A DNA stretch of 64,000 bases, taken from Periplaneta americana. Lineage: Eukaryota; Arthropoda; Insecta; Blattodea; Blattidae. Shown here in pieces: positions 15,967 to 23,511 of the stretch. Below the pieces are notes generated by a model. It was not told the origin of the DNA, ran no database searches, and saw only the letters and a list, made by a program, of their open reading frames with translations. The DNA is taken from NCBI RefSeq assembly GCF_040183065.1, contig NW_027185525.1, forward strand, positions 62,001-126,000, written 5' to 3'. The translations under genes and the position numbers were made by a program. Numbering within the stretch: the first letter of the stretch is position 1; each line of letters opens with the position of its first letter.

Positions 15967-17572
15967 TACTTCTTTGTTTGTCTAATAACTCCAGTAACTT
16001 AGGTTGATATTTTTTCAGCAATGCTGCTAGTTCCTTTTGTTTCTCTCGGGTTAAATTTCGCTCATTCTCAGGTTTAGCATGATCTGCTGCTCCATACACA
16101 ATCCATACTTGTGAACCTTTAACAGGTATGATTTTTAATCTATCCTTCTTAATTTGTTCAAGTAGAGCTGTAATCTCTGAATTATATTGTTTTTCTACTC
16201 GAGTTCCATTAGGATAAAATTCAATGTGCATGGGATCTCCGTTTAATTTTTTTTGAATTTTATCTTTTCCCCCTATAAACTCCTTCATTTTAGTGCGCAC
16301 TTTATCCGCATAATCTATATCTGAACCTTTATCTTTTCTTAAAGGAACAATATCTATGGCATTACCCACCAAATGATTTCCTGTTTCTAAGGCATTACTT
16401 GACATAAAAATTGCTTCCACATTATCCTTATCTAGGGTATAGTCTGGACCTGTTAAATACAAAGCTAACTGGCTCATTGTGTGTTCTTTGTCCGCCAAAT
16501 ATCTTAACCCTCCAGTATTAGGCACTATACTAAAAGGATAATCATTCTTCAAAGCTTCTCGGGTTTTTCTTACCAATTCTCTAAACTCCGGTGATAACTG
16601 GCTTATCATTGCCTCATCTGTTTTGTGTGCTGGTATCACTTTCGGATTACTACTCTCTTGGACTTTTGTCTGTTCCTGAGCCTTCTTATGTTCTTCCTTA
16701 GCCCGAGGTGCAAAATAACTCCCCAATACATTCGGAATCACCTCCTTATGTACCTGCACATAATACTTGACATCCTCTGGTCCCGTCAATCGGAGCTTCT
16801 CCAATAACGGGTTCACTCCACCTTCCGTCATACTTGAAAATATCTCCCAATGACCCATAACTCCCGTATTCTTACTCTTATGCCAACCTTTCAAGACCTC
16901 CAAAAGCGTCTTCTCCTTCATATTATTACAAGATTTAGTCTGGTATCTCTCCCAACCATCCCTCTGGAGCTCTGACAAACACACCCGTGCGGATTCCTCA
17001 AACTCCTTCTTACTACTCTCCTTTCTCCCTCTCAAGTAACTCTCTATTCTACCAGGATCTAACTGCAGATACTCCAATGTCTCATGGTAACTCTTGTGGT
17101 CCCAGTACACTTCCTTGACCACTCCAGCTTTCTTGAGTTCTTCCACACTTCTTTTCAAGCTAGATAAGTCCTTACAACTCCTCTCGCTGATCTCCAGTAA
17201 GTACAGTGAACTAGACCCCACCTTCGGGAAACATGACTTGTAGTCCTTCATAATCCTCACCACTTGCGTCACCCATTCCTGCGATAGCTTACTCCCACTC
17301 TCCAGGGGCTTACCTCCGTTCTTCTCTTCCCTCTCTCTCAGTTCCTTCCAGACCTTCTCCATCCCTGTTGTCATCCGGTACGTCTCCTTGAGCTTTTGTG
17401 CACTCTTGTACACACTCAACATGTCCTTGGCTTGTTTCTCCGCTTCCAACACTCGCGTGTACTTCACCTCCAAGTCGCTTTTACTCTCTAGACACAGTTG
17501 TTCCACCAATGTCTGCACTTCGCGGCTCAGGTCCAAGCTGCCGCTTCTTTTTACTATTCGGTATTCGCTCAT
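15956..17572 (-). CDS. Polymorphic effector C: shared N-terminal domain plus M15 peptidase domain
   Basis: 538 residues from the ATG at 17572 behind AAAGGAGGT; an upstream GTG at 17617 is less likely. The NTD is nearly identical to that of effector B, while the CTD is M15 type as in effector A, so B and C show the same NTD carrying different catalytic tips. The M15 motifs H-L-V-G-N-A-I-D and M-H-I-E are intact. CTD patches I-Q-K-K-L-N-G-D and L-L-E-Q-I-K-K-D distinguish it from A. Predicted peptidoglycan-cleaving effector; partner lipoprotein 15085-15966. Confidence 0.75.
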   Translation of the reverse strand: MSEYRIVKRSGSLDLSREVQTLVEQLCLESKSDLEVKYTRVLEAEKQAKDMLSVYKSAQKLKETYRMTTGMEKVWKELREREEKNGGKPLESGSKLSQEWVTQVVRIMKDYKSCFPKVGSSSLYLLEISERSCKDLSSLKRSVEELKKAGVVKEVYWDHKSYHETLEYLQLDPGRIESYLRGRKESSKKEFEESARVCLSELQRDGWERYQTKSCNNMKEKTLLEVLKGWHKSKNTGVMGHWEIFSSMTEGGVNPLLEKLRLTGPEDVKYYVQVHKEVIPNVLGSYFAPRAKEEHKKAQEQTKVQESSNPKVIPAHKTDEAMISQLSPEFRELVRKTREALKNDYPFSIVPNTGGLRYLADKEHTMSQLALYLTGPDYTLDKDNVEAIFMSSNALETGNHLVGNAIDIVPLRKDKGSDIDYADKVRTKMKEFIGGKDKIQKKLNGDPMHIEFYPNGTRVEKQYNSEITALLEQIKKDRLKIIPVKGSQVWIVYGAADHAKPENERNLTREKQKELAALLKKYQPKLLELLDKQRSTKQ

Positions 17573-17850
17573 CGCAATACCTCCTTTCTTGTTTTTACCA
17601 CTTGCAGTGCCAACCACAACTAGATCTCTTTAACTATACTTCTTCTATTATTTTTTTACATTTCAAGCACTGTTTTGAATTATTCTATTTCTCTTAGCCT
17701 GTCTATCATTAACAGCACTCAAGAAGATCTACTCTTTATACAGTATATCTCTTTTTGCATACTGATGCCACTTGCACGCATGCTCTTTTTGACCCTATTC
17801 AGTGTAAAATTTTTTCTCTTTGAGTATTTTGTCCAACTCTTCTATTTCTC
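17573..17850. promoter_or_regulatory. Upstream region of effector C
   Basis: About 270 non-coding bases, nearly identical to 23179-23456 upstream of effector D. A candidate minus-strand -10 (TATAGT) lies about 60 bases before the start. The remainder contains no open frame I would support. Confidence 0.45.
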
Positions 17851-17879
17851 TTGACTTACCCCTCTTTACATATTACATT
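17851..17879 (+). promoter_or_regulatory. Array-type promoter of lipoprotein gene at 17906
   Basis: TTGACT (17851-17856), 17-base spacer, TACATT (17874-17879), then GAGAGAGAC, a slightly weaker ribosome site than the other copies. Confidence 0.75.
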
Positions 17880-17905
17880 TGTATCAATATTAAGAGAGAG
17901 ACTTT

Positions 17906-18394
17906 ATGACTAAACACTTAACTTTACTACTAACTACCACACTACTACTGGCTTTTGCTAGTTGTGCTAAACCCAAAGAATATACTTGTAAGGTTAGTGA
18001 TGACACGGGTGCTCTTGAAGAATGCGATAAAGATATGCATTTTGAAAAAAAATCTACATATCTTGTCTATTCCCTCCAACTTTTAGATCGTAGTTATTCT
18101 CTAATACAAGATAAACTAGATACCAAAAATATTAGACTTACCCCTGAAATACCAGGCGCCACTTGCACACTCAAAGAAGTTCATAATACCTCTCTTCTAG
18201 AAGATCCCTCTGTACCTAAAACGTACATCTATTATTTCTGTGCAGAGGATTTTCAAACTCTTTCAAAATACGCTTTTACCAATAAAAATAGTATCTTTAC
18301 CGAAAACGGTATTACCACTACTATTGTAGACTTCCCTAAAAAATACCTAATTCTTGATAATATTGTTCGGATTTCTTTTGATAAAAAAGAATAA
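17906..18394 (+). CDS. Putative immunity lipoprotein, LAS-I-cognate, with 16-residue internal deletion
   Basis: 162 residues; lipobox F-A-S-C and the four-cysteine scaffold intact. Compared with 8778 it lacks exactly 16 residues (48 bases) near the C-terminus. The two ends of the deletion are copies of CCCTAAAAAAT, so loss by recombination or slippage between direct repeats explains it. The lost piece contains the 13-bp terminator hairpin and the G-F-S-Q-I-I-N-E-K-T-P motif conserved across the family. The signal peptide differs from its relatives and resembles that of the lipoproteins at 23512 and 24949. Immunity function may be impaired. Confidence 0.72.
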   Translation: MTKHLTLLLTTTLLLAFASCAKPKEYTCKVSDDTGALEECDKDMHFEKKSTYLVYSLQLLDRSYSLIQDKLDTKNIRLTPEIPGATCTLKEVHNTSLLEDPSVPKTYIYYFCAEDFQTLSKYAFTNKNSIFTENGITTTIVDFPKKYLILDNIVRISFDKKE

Positions 18395-18404
18395 ATTACT
18401 TTTT

Positions 18405-18794
18405 TTATTCTTTAGTGTACATATGTAAATGGTAGTTATCTTCCACTCCATGTGGGTTAATATGCAACTGAAATTGACCCGCGGCCGCTATCATTTTTGC
18501 CTTCAAATCATCAAACTTCCCAGCTTTACCTATAGCCTTTAATTGTTCTTTTAGATCATCTATACTCACATCGAGTGCTTTGCCATATACATGTTTAAAT
18601 GCTCGTTGTATAACTAAGTCATCTGGACTATAAATACCATCTATTTCTTCTTTCATCTTTTGGGCTAAAATGCTAATACTCCCTTTCGGGTCTCTGGCTA
18701 TCTCTTTTTCATACTTATACATCACATTTGCTAATTTCTCATACCCATAAAGGTAGATCAATGACTCGCTAAACAATTTCTTCTCCGCCCTCAT
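18405..18794 (-). CDS. Orphan LAS-I peptidase C-terminal fragment
   Basis: 129 residues from an internal Met, near-identical to the end of effector B, with H-V-Y-G-K-A-L-D and H-L-H. The upstream junction is the same as at 7192-7230: G-I-E-E joined to the A-K-E of the NTD end, then the common spacer. It lacks the S-x-x-R...Q part and a ribosome site. Convergent with the 17906 lipoprotein, 10 bases apart. Confidence 0.65.
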   Translation of the reverse strand: MRAEKKLFSESLIYLYGYEKLANVMYKYEKEIARDPKGSISILAQKMKEEIDGIYSPDDLVIQRAFKHVYGKALDVSIDDLKEQLKAIGKAGKFDDLKAKMIAAAGQFQLHINPHGVEDNYHLHMYTKE

Positions 18795-18854
18795 CTCTTC
18801 TATACCTTCCTTGGCTCGAGAGGCAAACTATTATAAAAAAACTTTTCATCATAC

Positions 18855-18883
18855 TTGACTTGCCCCCCTTTACATATTACATT
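18855..18883 (+). promoter_or_regulatory. Array-type promoter of lipoprotein gene at 18910
   Basis: TTGACT (18855-18860), 17-base spacer, TACATT (18878-18883), then GAGAGGGAC. Confidence 0.75.
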
Positions 18884-18909
18884 TGTATCAATATTAAGAG
18901 AGGGACTTT

Positions 18910-19416
18910 ATGACTAAACACTTCACCTTATTTTTTACCGCTGTATTGTTATTCAGTACCGCAGCTTGCAACAAACAAGCAGACGTTAAAGCTCCTGTTT
19001 GTGAGATACTACCCGATGTGGGGGGGGTGTACTGCCCTAAAGAAGATATTAAAAAATTGCCCAAATATATTTTCTTAGCTGTAATGTCACCAACATTGGC
19101 TCCAATGTTGCAGGAATATGGAACTTGTACGCTCCACATTGTTCATACACAAAAGACATTTAAAATGCCATATAAAGAAGAACAACCTAGCCAATATTAT
19201 ATTTGTAGAGAATTTTTAGAGAGTATCGTTAAAGATTCTTCGGTCACCCAGATCCCACAAGGGCAAGAAGATAACTATATTAAACTCCCTTTAACCCTAA
19301 ACGACTCTTACGAACAAACCATTACCGACAACACTCCTGTAAAATATATTCCAACTGATTCCATATCAGGATATTTTGTTACTACCCCAGACCAAATGCC
19401 CATATGGCCTTACTAA
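18910..19416 (+). CDS. Putative immunity lipoprotein, D-type-cognate family
   Basis: 168 residues; signal ends S-T-A-A-C. Mature cysteines occur at P-V-C-E, V-Y-C-P, G-T-C-T-L-H and Y-Y-I-C-R-E, the same scaffold as the other small lipoproteins. It is convergent with the orphan D-type CTD 19453-19770 across a strong hairpin. The other member of the family (20935) faces the D-type effector itself. The two differ in a block at about residues 33-65 and near the C-terminus, while their middles are base-identical. Confidence 0.75.
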   Translation: MTKHFTLFFTAVLLFSTAACNKQADVKAPVCEILPDVGGVYCPKEDIKKLPKYIFLAVMSPTLAPMLQEYGTCTLHIVHTQKTFKMPYKEEQPSQYYICREFLESIVKDSSVTQIPQGQEDNYIKLPLTLNDSYEQTITDNTPVKYIPTDSISGYFVTTPDQMPIWPY

Positions 19417-19418
19417 AC

Positions 19419-19445
19419 AGGAGGGCATTTGCCCTCCTATATTTA
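19419..19445. terminator. Bidirectional terminator between convergent genes
   Basis: AGGAGGGCA (19419-19427) and TGCCCTCCT (19430-19438) pair perfectly around a two-base centre (larger functional loop), with T/A-rich flanks on both sides. A near copy lies at 21443. Confidence 0.8.
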
Positions 19446-19452
19446 TTTATCT

Positions 19453-19770
19453 TTATAAGATAAGCTGACAATGAAGATGTCCTTCTTCATAGATGGTTTT
19501 TCCTATATGAAACCCTCCTTCATTTTTTAAACGCTTCGCTATCTTCTCTATAGCCGATTTAGGGGTATTCACTCCCTCTTGCTTGTAGGTATAACTGTAA
19601 TCCACCAGTTCAAAATCTAAGCCTAAAAACTTACTCTCTTCCCCCTTGTATATATGATCAAAAGGGACCGTATCCGTCCACTTGGCAAAATTGTAAAATC
19701 GACTACTCAATTTTTTCTTTCTCACCTCTTCCTTCGACACCTCTAGTTCCTCTATAAGGTCCTTACTCAC
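19453..19770 (-). CDS. Orphan D-type peptidase C-terminal fragment
   Basis: 105 residues from a GTG that is an ordinary Val codon in the full-length effector; the frame is open upstream to about 19830. It holds F-D-H-I-Y...F-L-G-L-D-F and the final H-L-H-C. Around the predicted metal-binding His it reads T-V-P-F-D-H-I-Y-K-G-E-E-S-K, as in the orphan at 3012, but unlike effector D (T-R-N-F-D-H-I-Y-K-E-G-K-S-D). No ribosome site; probably silent. Confidence 0.65.
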   Translation of the reverse strand: MSKDLIEELEVSKEEVRKKKLSSRFYNFAKWTDTVPFDHIYKGEESKFLGLDFELVDYSYTYKQEGVNTPKSAIEKIAKRLKNEGGFHIGKTIYEEGHLHCQLIL

Positions 19771-19825
19771 CGTCTTCCCATCTAAAATGTAGTCCGCTAA
19801 ATCTGTAAAAAACTTTTCATCATAC

Positions 19826-19854
19826 TTGACTTGCCCCCCTTTACATATTACATT
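19826..19854 (+). promoter_or_regulatory. Array-type promoter of lipoprotein gene at 19881
   Basis: TTGACT (19826-19831), 17-base spacer, TACATT (19849-19854), then GAGAGGGAC. Confidence 0.75.
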
Positions 19855-19880
19855 TGTATCAATATTAAGAGAGGGACTTT

Positions 19881-20417
19881 ATGACTAAACACTTCACCTT
19901 ATTTTTTACCACTGTATTACTACTGGCTTTTGCTAGTTGTGCTAAACCCAAAGAATATACTTGTAAAGTTAGTCTTACAAGTATTTCACTTGAACAATGT
20001 GATAAAGATATGCCACTTGATACAAGAGATGATCTGGTTCTTTTGTACTCTCTCGAGTATTTAGATCATAGTGATTTCTTAATACAAAATAATTTAGATA
20101 CCAAAAATATTAAACTCACTCCTGAAAAACCAGGTGCTACCTGCACTCTTAAAGAAGTTCATAATACTTCTTTGCTAGAAGCCCCTTATGTTCCTAAAAC
20201 TTACATCTATTATTTTTGTGAAGAAGACTTTCAAACTCTCCTTAAGTATGCCTTTACTGATAAAAATAATATCTTTACCGAAAACGGTATTACCACTACT
20301 ATTGTAGACTTCCCTAAAAAATTAAATAAGGGGTTTTCTCAAATAATAAATGAGAAAACCCCTAAAAAATACCTGACTCTCGATAATATTATTGTAACAT
20401 ATCTCTTCAAAAAATAA
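19881..20417 (+). CDS. Putative immunity lipoprotein, LAS-I-cognate, divergent variant
   Basis: 178 residues, lipobox F-A-S-C, four-cysteine scaffold present (Y-T-C-K, E-Q-C-D, A-T-C-T-L, Y-Y-F-C-E-E-D-F). It departs from the other three LAS-I lipoproteins in the first half (L-T-S-I-S-L, D-T-R-D-D-L-V, L-E-Y-L-D-H-S-D). Its neighbour CTD 20430-20819 is also the divergent one of its set, which supports co-evolution of the pair. It contains the hairpin at 20329-20363. Confidence 0.75.
   Translation: MTKHFTLFFTTVLLLAFASCAKPKEYTCKVSLTSISLEQCDKDMPLDTRDDLVLLYSLEYLDHSDFLIQNNLDTKNIKLTPEKPGATCTLKEVHNTSLLEAPYVPKTYIYYFCEEDFQTLLKYAFTDKNNIFTENGITTTIVDFPKKLNKGFSQIINEKTPKKYLTLDNIIVTYLFKK
20329..20363 (-). 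terminator. Hairpin inside the lipoprotein gene, probable terminator of the opposing CTD
   Basis: Perfect 13-bp inverted repeat, third copy of the element seen at 6701 and 9223, with the same T-rich tract on the minus strand. Confidence 0.6.
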
Positions 20418-20429
20418 TAGTATTAGATC

Positions 20430-20819
20430 TTATTCTTTAGTGTACATATGTAAATGGTAGTTATCTTCCACTCCATGTGGGTTAATATGCAACTGAAATT
20501 GACCTGCTGCCGCTATCATTTTTGCCTTCAAATCATCAAACTTCCCAGCTTTACCTATAGCCACCAATTGCTTTTCTAAATTTTTAATACTTACATCAAG
20601 TGCTTTACCATACACATGTTTAAATGCTCGTTGTATAACTAAGTCATCTGGTCCATAAATACTATCTATGTCTTTTTTCATCTTTTGGGCTAAAATACTA
20701 ATACTCCCTTTCGGGTCTTTGGCTATCTCTTTTTCATACTTATACATCACATTTGCTAATTTCTCATACCCATAAAGGTAGATCAATGACTCACTAAACA
20801 ATTTCTTCTCCGCCCTCAT
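20430..20819 (-). CDS. Orphan LAS-I peptidase C-terminal fragment, divergent variant
   Basis: 129 residues with H-V-Y-G-K-A-L-D and the final H-L-H. Compared with the other LAS-I copies it has K-K-D-I-D-S-I-Y-G for E-E-I-D-G-I-Y-S and I-K-N-L-E-K-Q-L-V for I-D-D-L-K-E-Q-L-K, flanking the metal-binding motif. The upstream junction is the same truncated A-K-E joint and common spacer. No start signal; silent cassette inferred. Confidence 0.65.
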   Translation of the reverse strand: MRAEKKLFSESLIYLYGYEKLANVMYKYEKEIAKDPKGSISILAQKMKKDIDSIYGPDDLVIQRAFKHVYGKALDVSIKNLEKQLVAIGKAGKFDDLKAKMIAAAGQFQLHINPHGVEDNYHLHMYTKE

Positions 20820-20879
20820 CTCTTCTATACCTTCCTTGGCTCAAGGCGCAAACTATTATAAAAAAACTTTACATCATAC

Positions 20880-20908
20880 TTGACTTACCACCCTTTACAT
20901 ATTACATT
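20880..20908 (+). promoter_or_regulatory. Array-type promoter of lipoprotein gene at 20935
   Basis: TTGACT (20880-20885), 17-base spacer, TACATT (20903-20908), then GAGAGGGAC. Confidence 0.75.
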
Positions 20909-20934
20909 TGTATCAATATTAAGAGAGGGACTTT

Positions 20935-21441
20935 ATGACTAAACACTTAGCCATATTTTTTACTGCTGTATTGTTATTAACTACCGCTGCTTGCAACAAA
21001 CAAGCAGACGTTAAAGCTCCTGTTTGTGAGATATTATCAGAAGTAGCTTGGATATATTGTTCTAGAGGCGATATTGAAAAATTACCAAAGGGTATTTTTT
21101 TGGCTATGATGTCAGAAACACTGGCACCTGGGATGCTAGGGTATGGAACTTGTACGCTCCACATTGTTCATACACAAAAGACATTTAAAATGCCATATAA
21201 AGAAGAACAACCGAGCCAATATTACATCTGTAGAGAATTTTTAGAGAGTATCGTTAAAGATTCTTCGGTCACCCAGATCCCACAAGGGCAAGAAGATAAC
21301 TATATTAAACTCCCTTTAACCCTAAACGACTCTTACGAACAAACCATTACTGACAACACTCCGGTAAAATACATTCCAAATGATTCTATAATATTCTATC
21401 TTGTTACTACTCCAGATCAAATGCCTGAATCACCTTACTAA
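20935..21441 (+). CDS. Putative immunity lipoprotein, D-type-cognate family
   Basis: 168 residues; lipobox T-T-A-A-C and the four-cysteine scaffold (P-V-C-E, I-Y-C-S, G-T-C-T-L-H, Y-Y-I-C-R-E). It pairs with the full-length effector D across the hairpin at 21443. Compared with 18910 it is divergent over about residues 36-65 (W-I-Y-C-S-R-G-D region) and at the end, with an identical core between them: a mosaic. Confidence 0.75.
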   Translation: MTKHLAIFFTAVLLLTTAACNKQADVKAPVCEILSEVAWIYCSRGDIEKLPKGIFLAMMSETLAPGMLGYGTCTLHIVHTQKTFKMPYKEEQPSQYYICREFLESIVKDSSVTQIPQGQEDNYIKLPLTLNDSYEQTITDNTPVKYIPNDSIIFYLVTTPDQMPESPY

Positions 21442-21442
21442 A

Positions 21443-21470
21443 CAGGAGGGCAAATGCCCTCCTGTATTTA
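21443..21470. terminator. Bidirectional terminator between convergent genes
   Basis: CAGGAGGGCA (21443-21452) and TGCCCTCCTG (21455-21464) form a perfect 10-bp stem; A/T-rich on both flanks. Confidence 0.8.
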
Positions 21471-21477
21471 TTTATCT

Positions 21478-23178
21478 TTATAGGATAAGCTGACAATGAA
21501 GATGTCCTTCTTCATAGATAGTTTTTCCTATATGAAACCCTCCTTCATTTTTTAAACGCTTCGCTATCTTCTCTATAGCCGCTCTAGGAGTATTCACTCC
21601 CTCTTGCTTGTAAGTGTAACTGTAATCCACCAGTTCAAAATCTAAGCCTAAAAAATCACTTTTGCCTTCTTTATATATATGATCAAAATTTCTTGTATCC
21701 GTCCACTTGGCAAAATTGTAAAATCGACTACTCACTTTTTTCTTTCTCACCTCTTCCTTCGACACCTCTAGTTCCTCTATAAGTTCCTTACTCACCGTCT
21801 TCCCATCTAAAATGTAGTCCGCTAAATCCGTGAAAAACTTCTCCACCTGAAAACGCTCTTGAGTTGTCGCCTGTTCATTTCTAACTTTTGGTACCAATCT
21901 AAGAACTTCTGGTATGGTTAAACTAGAAACTGAGGAAAGACCAAAATCCCGATCAAAAGACTGAAGCATAGATAGTAGCGTTGAATCTACGTAAATCGTA
22001 ATGTAGTTCCTGACCCCTATTTTGTACTTGTATCTTGTATCCGTGTAGTTTTTACTAGGGTTCATGGCACCTATCATAAAGAACGCTTGTTTTAAATTAC
22101 TTCTCATCACATCATTCAGCTGCACCTCTGACCTAAAGGTACTCGATACCCAGTTGAGAATTGGATCTATTTTGTTTTGGAACTTACGGTATACCTTCAT
22201 ATCCTCTGAATTAAGCGGATCTCTGTTGATCTTGGGTTCATATTTACTCATGCCCACGCTGGATGTAACTTTTGTCTGTTCTTGGACCTTCTTATGCTCT
22301 TCCTTAGCCCGAGGGGCAAAATAACTCCCCAATACATTCGGAATCACTTCCTTGTGACTCTGCACATAACACTTGACATCCTCTGGTCCTGTTAATCGGA
22401 GCTTCTCCAATAACGGGTTCACTCCACCTTCCGTTAAACTTGAAAATATCTCCCAATAACTCTTGTGTTCCACCTTCTTCTCTCGGTACCATTCCTTCAA
22501 GACCTCCAAAAGCGTCTTCTCCTTCATATTATTACAAGATTTGCTCTGGTATCTCTCCCAACCATCCCTCTGGAGCTCTGCCAAACACACCCGTGCGGAT
22601 TCCTCAAACTCCTTCTTACTACTCTCCTTTCTCCCTCTCAAGTAACTCTCTATTCTACCCGGGTCTAACTGCAGATACTCCAATGTCTCATGGTAGCTCT
22701 TGTGGTCCCAGTACACTTCCTTGACCACTCCAGCTTTCTTGAGTTCTTCCACACTTCTTTTCAAGCTAGATAAATCCTTACAACTCCTCTCGCTGATCTC
22801 CAGTAGGTACAATGAACTAGATCCCACCTTCGGGAAACATGACTTGTAGTCCTTCATAATCCTCACCACTTGCGTCACCCATTCCTGCGACAGACGACTC
22901 CCACTCTCCAAGGGCTTACCTCCGTTCTTCTCTTCCCTCTCTCTCAGTTCCTTCCAGACCTTCTCCATCCCTGTTGTCATCCGGTACGTCTCCTTGAGCT
23001 TTTGTGCACTCTTGTACACACTCAACATGTCCTTGGCTTGTTTCTCCGCTTCCAACACTCGCGTGTACTTCACCTCCAAGTCGCTTTTACTCTCTAGACA
23101 CAGTTGTTCCACCAATGTCTGCACTTCGCGGCTCAGGTCCAAGCTGCCGCTTCTTTTTACTATTCGGTATTCGCTCAT
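21478..23178 (-). CDS. Polymorphic effector D: shared N-terminal domain plus LAS-like peptidase domain with long insert
   Basis: 566 residues from the ATG at 23178 behind AAAGGAGGT. The NTD is a mosaic: its region around residues 225-250 follows effector A, the next 50 follow effectors B and C. The CTD has S-S-T-F-R-S-E-V-Q (an S-x-x-x-R-x(3)-Q form of the M15/LAS motif), then about 150 residues of insert, then F-D-H-I-Y...G-L-D-F and the terminal H559-L-H561-C. The H...D spacing is longer than the usual H-x(6)-D, so the catalytic assignment is weaker than for A-C. Convergent partner 20935-21441. Confidence 0.7.
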   Translation of the reverse strand: MSEYRIVKRSGSLDLSREVQTLVEQLCLESKSDLEVKYTRVLEAEKQAKDMLSVYKSAQKLKETYRMTTGMEKVWKELREREEKNGGKPLESGSRLSQEWVTQVVRIMKDYKSCFPKVGSSSLYLLEISERSCKDLSSLKRSVEELKKAGVVKEVYWDHKSYHETLEYLQLDPGRIESYLRGRKESSKKEFEESARVCLAELQRDGWERYQSKSCNNMKEKTLLEVLKEWYREKKVEHKSYWEIFSSLTEGGVNPLLEKLRLTGPEDVKCYVQSHKEVIPNVLGSYFAPRAKEEHKKVQEQTKVTSSVGMSKYEPKINRDPLNSEDMKVYRKFQNKIDPILNWVSSTFRSEVQLNDVMRSNLKQAFFMIGAMNPSKNYTDTRYKYKIGVRNYITIYVDSTLLSMLQSFDRDFGLSSVSSLTIPEVLRLVPKVRNEQATTQERFQVEKFFTDLADYILDGKTVSKELIEELEVSKEEVRKKKVSSRFYNFAKWTDTRNFDHIYKEGKSDFLGLDFELVDYSYTYKQEGVNTPRAAIEKIAKRLKNEGGFHIGKTIYEEGHLHCQLIL

Positions 23179-23456
23179 CGCAATACCTCCTTTCTTGTTT
23201 TTATCCACTGCAGTTCCAACCACAACTAGATCTCTTTAACTATACTTCTTCTATTATTTTTTTACATTTCAAGCACTGTTTTGAATTATTCTATTTCTCT
23301 TAGCCTGTCTATCATTAACAGCACTCAAGAAGATCTACTCTTTATACAGTATATCTCTTTTTGCATACTGATGCCACTTGCACGCATGCTCTTTTTGACC
23401 CTATTCAGTGTAAAATTTTTTCTCTTTGAGTATTTTGTCCAACTCTTCTATTTCTC
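23179..23456. promoter_or_regulatory. Upstream region of effector D
   Basis: Nearly identical to the region upstream of effector C. The minus-strand TATAGT at 23239-23244 is a candidate -10 box, and GGAGG lies before the start codon. I see no supported gene in it. Confidence 0.45.
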
Positions 23457-23485
23457 TTGACTTGCCCCTCTTTACATATTACATT
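23457..23485 (+). promoter_or_regulatory. Array-type promoter of lipoprotein gene at 23512
   Basis: TTGACT (23457-23462), 17-base spacer, TACATT (23480-23485), then GAGAGGGAC. Confidence 0.75.
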
Positions 23486-23511
23486 TTTATCAATATTAAG
23501 AGAGGGACTTT

